Part shown: positions 48,201 to 57,000 of the stretch, piece by piece | Layout: the number at the start of each line of letters is the position of its first letter | Numbering within the stretch: the stretch's first letter is position 1 | NCBI GenBank assembly: GCA_916700875.1 | Contig: CAKAKS010000066.1 | Location: forward strand, 10,738,243-10,802,242 | Direction of reading: 5' to 3' | Length of the DNA stretch: 64,000 bases | From: Sebastes aleutianus | Lineage: Eukaryota; Chordata; Actinopteri; Perciformes; Sebastidae | The notes under the pieces: generated by a model | Database searches by the model: none | What the model was told of the DNA's origin: nothing | The model's input: only the letters and a program-made list of their open reading frames with translations | Program-made: the position numbers and the translations under genes

Positions 48201-48690
48201 TGTCTTAATGCAGAGAGCATCTTTGCAAACCAACAACAACAAGCACAATTTAGCTTTCTCTGTGATAAAAACATGTTTGAAACGTGTGTAGCAGCTCACC
48301 TAGCTCTGTCACATCACCAGCAGGTTACTGACTACATGATCTAAACGCTTATAAGAGAAAATCCTCGACAGATATTATGATAATTAATATATTAATTCTG
48401 TAGTTAGCTCATATTAGCCCACAACACAGATGTTATTACCGTTAACGTCTTCATTTCCTCCTCTGCGACGGAAGAGAAACACTTCAGAGAGGTTAAACAT
48501 GAACTACTTCCATTATATTAATGTTAAATCTCATGATAAGATGCTATTACATGACTGACTTGATGATTTTAGCCTTAAAACACCAACAACAATGAACCTG
48601 CTGCAATGCTAGCATCAAGCCAGCAAGAATGACAGCAACGCACTTCCGCCTTCCTTTTCAAAGTAAAAGCCTGCGATAGTTTGGGATACT
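48200..48690 (-). promoter_or_regulatory. Duplicate of the SEC24-like promoter region (P2)
   Basis: Near-identical to 41670-42167, including GCGGAAGTG (48641-48649), the CTCTGCGACGG segment and the GACGTTAACG|GTAATA donor. It points left, toward the copy B terminal exons (46658, 45597) and, further on, SEC24-like exon 1. The match to P1 ends at GGGATACTAG, where P1 carries a transposon insertion. Confidence 0.5.
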
Positions 48691-48838
48691 AGACCAAGGC
48701 TGAGTTCGAAAAGTAAAAAAAATACGTCCTAACGTCTTTTCCTAACCACTTTTCCTTGACCCCAGTGGAAAACGTCATGAGGTCAAGGAAAGATGAGAAG
48801 GAGAACTCAGAAGGAGTTAGGAAAAGACAATTGCGGTG

Positions 48839-49354
48839 TTAAAGGACCCATATAATGCTCATTTTCAGGTTCATACTTGTATCTTGTGTTTCTACTAGAA
48901 CATGTTTACATGCTGTAATGTTGAAATAGCACATTATTTTCCTCATACTGTCTGCCTGAATATACCTGTATTTACCCTCTTTCTTAAACGCTCCGTTTTA
49001 GCGCATTTCAATGGAATGGCAACAAAATTGCGTTGCTAGGAAACAGTTTGGGTCCATGTTTAATTCCTGTCAGCTGATTTTATTCACATACACTGCAACA
49101 GGAAATAAACTGGGACACATTTAGAATGTTTACATTTAAAACTGGGAAATTGTCCAAATATTGTAGATTTGTGACATCACAAATGGACAGAAATCCTGAT
49201 GGCTTGTTTCAAACGCACAATTTCTGAATCCGGGCTGTGTATTTCTCTGTGGATTGAGTGTTTTGATACTTTCACATTATTTATATATCACTTGAACCTG
49301 CTTTATAATATAAAAGACATGAAAATCTCACTTTTTACAATATGGGTCCTTTAA
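48839..49354. mobile_element. TTAAAGGACCCATAT MITE, complete, private to copy A
   Basis: TTAAAGGACCCATATAATGC at the left and the inverse ATATGGGTCCTTTAA at the right. A related fragment is at 37438-37560 (GGGTCCATGTTTACTTCCTG, CACTGCAACAGGAAATAAAC). Confidence 0.8.
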
Positions 49355-49910
49355 GAAATCGGACTGCTCTTTCACTAGGCTCCATAATTATGATGCGACA
49401 GCGGCAGATGTTAGTGACGTCAGTCTGCCGTGGTGAAACTAGGGGTAGCGCAAATCAATGAAATACTACGCGTCCACAATTTTGTGAGTGGAATACAGTT
49501 AACTTTTGTTTTTGATCACACAAAAACTGTACTTTATTGGTGGCAAGTTGTTATACAAAGTCGAACAAAACACAGTATACCAAAGAGGATAACAAAATAC
49601 AGTATACCAGATAACTTAACTTACAGCTCCAAAAACGTACTAATTATCCCTTAGCTTATCAAACAAATTATTCGTCAGTGTGCATGGGCTGTCTCTTTCC
49701 AGATTAACTTAATAAAATGAAACAAAACCACAGTGAAATTTATACTGTAATCATACAAAGTAAGATAAAAAATAAAAATGATGAAATATAAATCTATTCT
49801 TGGCCATCCTAATGGATGCAAACGCTCACAATTTGGCATAAAAGATGATGGAGACAGAACAAATGAAAGACAAAGAAGAACAGAGGGTGGTGAAGGATAA
49901 GAAAATGGAA

Positions 49911-50719
49911 TAAGATAAGATAAGATAAGATAAGATGGACCTTTATTAATCCCCGGAGGGAAATTCAGGTGTCAAAGCAGCAACATCAGCAAACAGAGTG
50001 AATCACAGGAGAGGTATACAAAAATTCTAAAGACAATAATAGAGATATAAAAGATACAGAGTGAATGGGTGAACATAGTGTGTACAGTCCGTCAATAAAT
50101 AAATGTAGTATGTACAATAAATAAATAAATAAATAAATGTAATATGTACATATGTGCAGTCAGCAATACAGTGGTATATAGGATGTATAGTGTAAAGTGA
50201 GTGTAAAGTGCGCCAGATAGTGCATGTTTAAATTTCTTAAAAGTCCTAATAGTTGTCATAAGGGGGTCAGCCTTGGTTGTGGAGCCTGATGGCTACCAGC
50301 ATGAAGGACTGACCCAGGCGCTTTGTGTTGTGCCGAGGAGGGATGAGTCTGTGGCTGAAGGTGCTCCTCATCTTGACTAGCTCATCATGGAGGGGGTGGA
50401 AGGGGTTTTCCAGGATAGCGTCCAGCTTCCTCCTCATCCTGCCCTCTGCCACCACCTCCAGACCGTCCAGCTCAGATCCAACCACAGAGCCAGCCTTCCT
50501 CACCAGCCTGTTCAGTCTGTTGGCATCCCTTGTGTTCATGTTACCCCCCCAACATACCACAGCAAAAAAGAGAACACTGGCTACTACAGACTGGTAAAAC
50601 ATCTGCAGCAGCCTATTGCATACATTAAAAGACCTGAGCCTCCTCAGGAAGAACAGTTTGCTCTGTCCCTTCCTGTAGAGGGCCTCGGTGTTATCAGTCC
50701 AGTCAAGTCTACTGTTCAT
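49911..50719 (-). mobile_element. CR1/L2/Rex1-type LINE 3' fragment
   Basis: On the minus strand it encodes about 150 residues of a reverse-transcriptase C-terminus (KLFFLRRLRSFNVCNRLLQM, VVASVLFFAVVCWGGNM). A 3' UTR ends in TTAATAAAGGTCCATC and an (ATCTT)n tail. It is absent from copy B, so it inserted into copy A after duplication. It sits just past the chimera stop codon. Confidence 0.85.
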
Positions 50720-50746
50720 AGGGATAGATAACCCATCTAGAACTGT

Positions 50747-51036
50747 TTAATAATGTCCAGTAGTCTGTTGTGGTTCCGCTTGCCCAGGCCGGTTACGGTT
50801 TGAGGATGTAGCTTGGGAAGATCCGCTTTGCCTTTTTAGGGCAGTGATCCTGTTTCTGACGTAGTCCTTTACCCCTTTCCATGATCGGGTCCTCAGTGCT
50901 TCTGGCTCAGCCTCAAGACACTGAATGCAGTCGTTTTTCTGAGGCACCTTGTGTCCTTCAATTAAACGCATCATGTGTCTTTCAACAGCAAGAACCTCTG
51001 CTTCCTCCCACTTATGTTTACCCTTATAGCTGGAGC
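50747..51036 (-). CDS. Chimera terminal exon (SANT/Myb-like domain), copy A
   Basis: The acceptor is ACCCCACAG. The exon encodes KHKWEEAEVLAVERHMMRL, then a Cys-containing loop DCIQCLEAEPEAL, then RSWKGVKDYVRNRITALKR, and ends TTGHY with TAA. Trp spacing and the basic third helix fit a SANT/Myb-like DNA-binding fold. A near-identical copy B sits at 45308-45597. A CR1/L2-type LINE fragment ends within about 30 bases after the stop codon, so it probably forms part of the 3' UTR. Confidence 0.8.
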
Positions 51037-54000
51037 CTGTGGGGTAAAAGGGAAATGAGTCAACTTTTGCCATCACAAAAATAACAGGAAGACAGATTCT
51101 TCTCTCTCCATGGCTACCCAGTATCTCTCTATCTTCACCACCCATATTTTCTTTATGTGTTTTGAAATCTAATTAAAGGTTTAATATGTAACCGTTGTCG
51201 GTTGCTGTTTGTAAACACACAGCATTCAAAGTTGGCCACAACTCCACAGCTTAACGAGCCGAGAGGGAGAGAGAGAGCAGCGATAGTCGAGCGAGCTATA
51301 GAGTGACTGAAGAGAGAGAACGGCGTTAGTGAGAACAAGGCAGCGATCAGAGGATACTCTCGTCAAACGACAGATGCACACCGATCTTGGCTGCACTCAC
51401 AGCACAGAGAAGAGCAGGGAGATCACTGAAACACATGCACATAACACCACCCGTTCCTATACGCTTTGTATGTGGGCACTTGTGAGTCGATATCAGAAGC
51501 CAAGGGGTGTGACAATGCCGCGACATATGACCACCTGCACGGGCTGCACACCCTGCATGCTGTTATTGGCTTGGGGTTACACCCCCACGTAGGGCCCAAA
51601 GGCTGTTTGCAGATGCCCAAAAGCGTCCAGAGTAAAGCAAAATAATAAGAAAAAAGAAAACACAGGCAGAGGGCTGCACGGTCTCTGCAGAAAGAGACAC
51701 CGACACACACTTCTGGTGGGTCATAAGTGATGATTGAGTGGGATTATTTTTGTATCAGCCTATACATTGTTTTTTAGTTAATTCTTGGACAATGACGTAG
51801 ACGATAAATAAGAACTCTCGTAGATACTTTGTCTCAACCTCCCCTTTGAAATGGATAGAATGACTGTTAATGATCACCAAATTTACTACCTTCTTTGCCC
51901 GATTTGGGAGGTACGGTCATGTTGGTGCCTGTTGTTGCTCCATGATGAGGATCTGCTGGTCCATAGCGTGCACCGGAAAGCTCATCGTGACCCCATGATG
52001 CAGCTCTCTCTGTATTGAAGACAAAAAGAGAAAGTCTTCTTTTACATATCCCGTCTGCCTACACACACATTTCCCAAACTCAATGCAGAAAAGCCAGCAA
52101 AATAAGTGACTCAAAGTGCTGCACCCAGACTAAGATTTTGAGCCATTACTACATAAATAGATCACAGCACTAATATCCACCCACTTGCCTTACGATACCA
52201 AGTAAAAATGACAAATGAAAGGTATTCATCAATACTGGACATTTTCAAAGTCCAATCATAATGTTTTTAGAGTCTTCAAACCAAGCTTAAGCTATATTCC
52301 AGGATCCTGTATTTATGTTAATTTATAATATATAATAATAATTAATATAATTTTAATTTTGTATGAATGTAACCGTCCTAAGATAGTGATAGGAAATCAG
52401 CATTTTGGAGGATTAATTAGCAGAAATGGAATATAATATTCATAACTATGTTTCCATTAGTGTATAATCACCTGAAACTAAGAATTGTTGTTTTTTCGTT
52501 AGCTTAGAATGAGCCCTTCATATCTACATAGAGAGCGGGTTCTCTTCATGGAGTCCGCCGTGTTGCTCCGTCATGATTCTACAGTAGCCCAGAACGACAA
52601 ACCAAACACAGGCTCTAGAGAGAGCCTTTCGCGTTACCTGGAGGCCACCGTAGTTCTCCGACACGCTTGTGAAACTGCGGTAACGCGAGTCGCACAGTGC
52701 AAAACTGTGGTACCGCCAGCCGCCGTCTGACTTCCGTTGCTCCTGAAGTAGTGTTATCATAGTATGGATGGCCTCTGAGCGAGGTGAACAGCGTTACCAC
52801 GGTTTTGCACTCAGTTTTGCACTCGGTTTTGTAACTCACGTTACTGCAGTCTTGGAAAGGGAGGAGTGAGAAAAGGGGTACTCATTTGGTTGCAGTCTGC
52901 GACCACACCACTAGATGCCGTCAGACCCTACTCACTGTCCCTTTAACCACAGACTGTCCCCTTTTCTAAATCACATTTCATCCTGAACTACGTAAAACTT
53001 CACTAATACTTGTAAATCATTAAAGAAAAAGAGGAAAAATTCCTACCGTCAGATTCCATTTCGACGTCATCCAGCTGCATGCTGCTGTCCTGTAGCAGGC
53101 TTCGGACTTGATTATTAGGGCCAAATATTTGGTCGGCCTCATTTTCATCCAGGTTCATCAGCTGTAGCATTTTTCCGTAATGCTTCCGGATCTTTCTGGA
53201 TGTCAGTGCTTCAGGGACTTTAGCTCCACATTCTTTGACATATTTTTGGATGCAATCTGACCCTTTGTAGGCAGTCAGTGCATTTGGTCGGCCAAACAGG
53301 AAGGGATTCTGACTGGGGACTCCACATGCCTCGCGTACCTCTACGAGGAGCTCCATAGCTGACAAGAATGAGGGTTTTAGTAAAACAGGGACCGTTCCCC
53401 CACATTTCCCTTGTATGTCAACTCTAGTGAAGAACCCACACATTTTTTTTTCCAAATCTGAGACGGATACGTCCATGCCATCATGCAAGCTTGACTTTTT
53501 CCGTGACATAAAAGCTGTTAGTTGCACTGATGATATCTCTCCGACACTTCTCCTGTTGAAAACTATTGTCCGAGAGAGTACTACCTTGGCCAGAGCAGCA
53601 TAGTTTTCTGTAGAAGGGCTGTCTCTGAGGTTTTTTTCAGCAAGAAGATGAACACTCTCCATGTGGAAATTCAGGCGCTTTACATCTTCAGTAAACGGCA
53701 CCTTCTTTTCTGCGTTCGATTTTATTTCTCTGATTGCTGTTAATGCACCTGCAGAAATGAGTTTGTTCCATTTTTCCTGGTACACAGAGAGGAAGTTTTG
53801 CGCAGACTCTGCCAAACCTGCATCACCACTCTCCACTGCGTTACCCTCAACAATACCACAGGTCTTCTGTAGGTGGTAGCCAAGCTTGACAGCAAGTGAA
53901 GGAGCGATGTATGTTTTGTTTTCTGGATTGTAGCCTGCCACGACGTTCACTGCGGACACCACATGTGGGAAGCTTGAAGGGAGAAAGAAGTCCTCCAGTT

Positions 54001-57000
54001 TCTTCAGAGGGGTTATTTTTTTAGCTTCGAGTACAAGTCTTGCTATCTGACGAAGGTTTTGTCTTATATAATCATTCTTCTTCGGATCGGATCCGTGCTG
54101 GCTAAATAGGAGCTCACCAAACTGCAAGAGAACCTCGTCTTCCATGATGGTTTGTGTCACATCATCGTATATCATCTGGGACAAAACGTTCCTAAAACCA
54201 TCACTTAGGCCAAGGTCTCCTACAGTTTCAAGCACACACCGTGATGCGATACGCTTCCTTCTTCCAAACTCTGATTCATTTTCAGACACCACTTTCTCTG
54301 GGCACGATTTTATGTGTTTGAACAAAGCTTTCTTCATAAAAAGACCTTGACAGTAAAGACAATGAAGAAAGTTTTGGGGTTTTTGAGTTTTGCTCGACCT
54401 TTTTCGGACTGCAAGTTGTCCTTTCCCTGTTTTCAAGACATCTTTATTATGGGCAAAGTTTCCTTGATTTATTAGTCTGTTCCATATCTTTTGTCTTTCT
54501 CTGGAATTCTTGGGATACTGAAAAACAGCTGCAACCTCCGGTTTGTCACTGTGGATGCGCTCAAGATGTCGTGACATTTTGGTTACTGGATCAGAGCAAA
54601 ACAAACAATAATTCCGTCGTGCTTTAGAATTTGAACATGGCAACACTACATTTTCAAAGGACTTCCGATTAGCTGCACGTATCTTTTTTGGGAAAGCGAC
54701 ACTTTTGTCCTTAAACAAAGAACTTTCCGATTTAGCCTTTTTCTTTTCTGGCTGAGAAGGTTTTTCGTCTGTGGGCGTCGGGTGACTGCTGTGACTGGGT
54801 TCATCTGGAGACCCCCTGTCAGGGTCAGATAGGAAATCAGAGAAGTCGCCATCACTGTTGGGTAAGTAATCAGGATCGCTGTCATCCTCTGACTCAGCTG
54901 AGGCATTTTCTTCTTTCTGGAAAAAAAGGAAAAACAATTGTATGTTAAAAGATGCATTTATCATTATTTTAGTTAACTTAAAAATGATGGCTGTCAAAGT
55001 TAACACAATAATAACGCGTTAACGCAAATTTGTTTTAACGGCACTAATTTCTTTAACGCATTAACGCAACTTGTAATTTTTCGATTGTAGCGGGCTCAGT
55101 TAAAGCTAGAAATAGACATACTGACATCATATGAAACTATAAAAACCTAAGGAATCCATTGGTACCAACCATGTCATACTAGCTCTTCGCGAAGGACGCT
55201 AAATAACACTCCAAACTTACGCTAAATTTTGATGAGGAAAAACTGCCATGACCATTTTCAAAGAGGTCCCTTGACCTGAAAATGGGTACCCACGAGTCTC
55301 CCCTTTACAGACATGCCCACTTTATGATAATCACATGCAGTTTGAGGCAAGTCATAGTCAAGTCATCACACTGACACACTGACAGCTGTTGTTGCCTGTT
55401 GGGTTGCAGTTTGCCATCTTATGATTTGAGCATATAAGTGCTCTAAAGCTATGGAATTTGAAACCAGGTTCAAAAGTTCATTGTTTATGTAATTAACATG
55501 GAAATTGTCAGTATTCATAAATTGTTCTTGCTCTGCTAAAATCTACATTATGTCCTGCTGCCTTCATATTCTCCAAAAGGCTCAAACAGCACTGAAGACA
55601 GTTGGTTAAAACTGTAGAGTGAATTATCTAGGAAATAATCAAATAAATGTTGAATCTTTTGACATAGCTAATTATCTAAATTTCAGAATCCTTGCACTAT
55701 GATATCTGACAAAACTGTACACGAATTGCTTGAGATTTATGAAACTTTTAAGCACCCCCTAGCTTATGGTGTTTGACGGTATAATAAGCTGCAGTTGATT
55801 CTCATGTTCTATTATAATATGAAATAACAAGCTTGCAGCGCCCAGAAGCCTAATGGTTACAGTGCATACCACATAACTTCTACTGTGGGCCATGCCCTGA
55901 TATAGCACATGGAAATGTGAGACTGTTCTGAAATGATGAACTGCTTAATACCAATACTAAAAACTAACATGTACTATTTGTTAAGGATTAAACTAACAAT
56001 GATATACAGGTAACTACCTCTGATTCTGCTGCTGACATTGGATCCTGTGGTGTATCACAGGCTTCACTTTGTTTATCCGATGAAAGATGTGACTGTGACT
56101 GAAAAACAAAGAGTGAAAAGAAGACACGAAATTCTACAATTTTAACAGCTATGTGGTTGACCTATCATTTATTAATAGCCTAAAATGTACAAATTAAAAG
56201 AGCAGTCTTGTATGGACAGCAGGACATGTGATCGGAATGCATTTCTGCTCCTCACTCACGGAACTGTTCATTCCCTCCGCTCTCCGCTCAAAGCCGCTCT
56301 GCTCAATATCGCTGCGCGCTCAACTCAGATTTCACTCACCATTTACTCCAAAAAAAGAGCAAAAAATCTGCGTTTTGATTTCTGCGACTAATTGCTCCAT
56401 AAGTGATGTTTAAAGATGCTCTATTTCCATTGACTGCAATAGATTACATGAGGATAGAATTCAAAATACTTTAAAAATGCAGTTTTTGAGAAAAAAATCG
56501 AATATTTACACTAAAATGCCTTGATGCACTGGGGGCTAAATTTTTGATAAATCAGAAATCTGGCTGGAACGTTTGTGGAGGACAGTCTGAAGATGCAGCG
56601 TAGCAAGTTTGGTGTCACTTGAGAAAAAAATGTGTGAGGAGATTTACAATTAGTTTTACAATTTTTGAGAAAAACAGAGTGATGGACTTCATAATTCCTG
56701 TCAGCTCGAAGCATATGAACATTTCTGCACACTTGGGCTACATTTTGGTGATTTTTTTAAGTTCTTAACTTTAAACGGTTGTTATTAGCCCACAAAGCCA
56801 GTTGGCCAGGTTCGGCATAGGACTGAACCTATGTGCAAAGTTTTGTTTTTTTTCATGCATGGGAAGGCAGCTTTCTTAGGAAGAATAATAATAATATTGA
56901 CAAAAAAAGAGGGCCCCTTATGAATAGACATGCAAAGAATTTTTTTTTTTAAAGAAAGCTGTGCAGCTTTCTTATGTTTATTAGAATTTAAATGTCAATG

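Larger units (their letters stand above)
47905..53101. repeat. Tandem segmental duplication, copy A (chimera tail + SEC24-like promoter copy)
   Basis: Holds the real last exons of the chimeric gene (50747-53101), a spacer with private insertions, and a copy of the SEC24-like upstream region with LINE 3' UTR (47905-48690). Copy B repeats this order immediately to the left (about 41320-47893). That is a head-to-tail duplication of a unit now 5-6.5 kb long. Confidence 0.8.

Noticed and set aside
50325..50731. Two plus-strand frames of about 90-114 codons
   Set aside because: Antisense shadows of the LINE reverse-transcriptase fragment on the minus strand.
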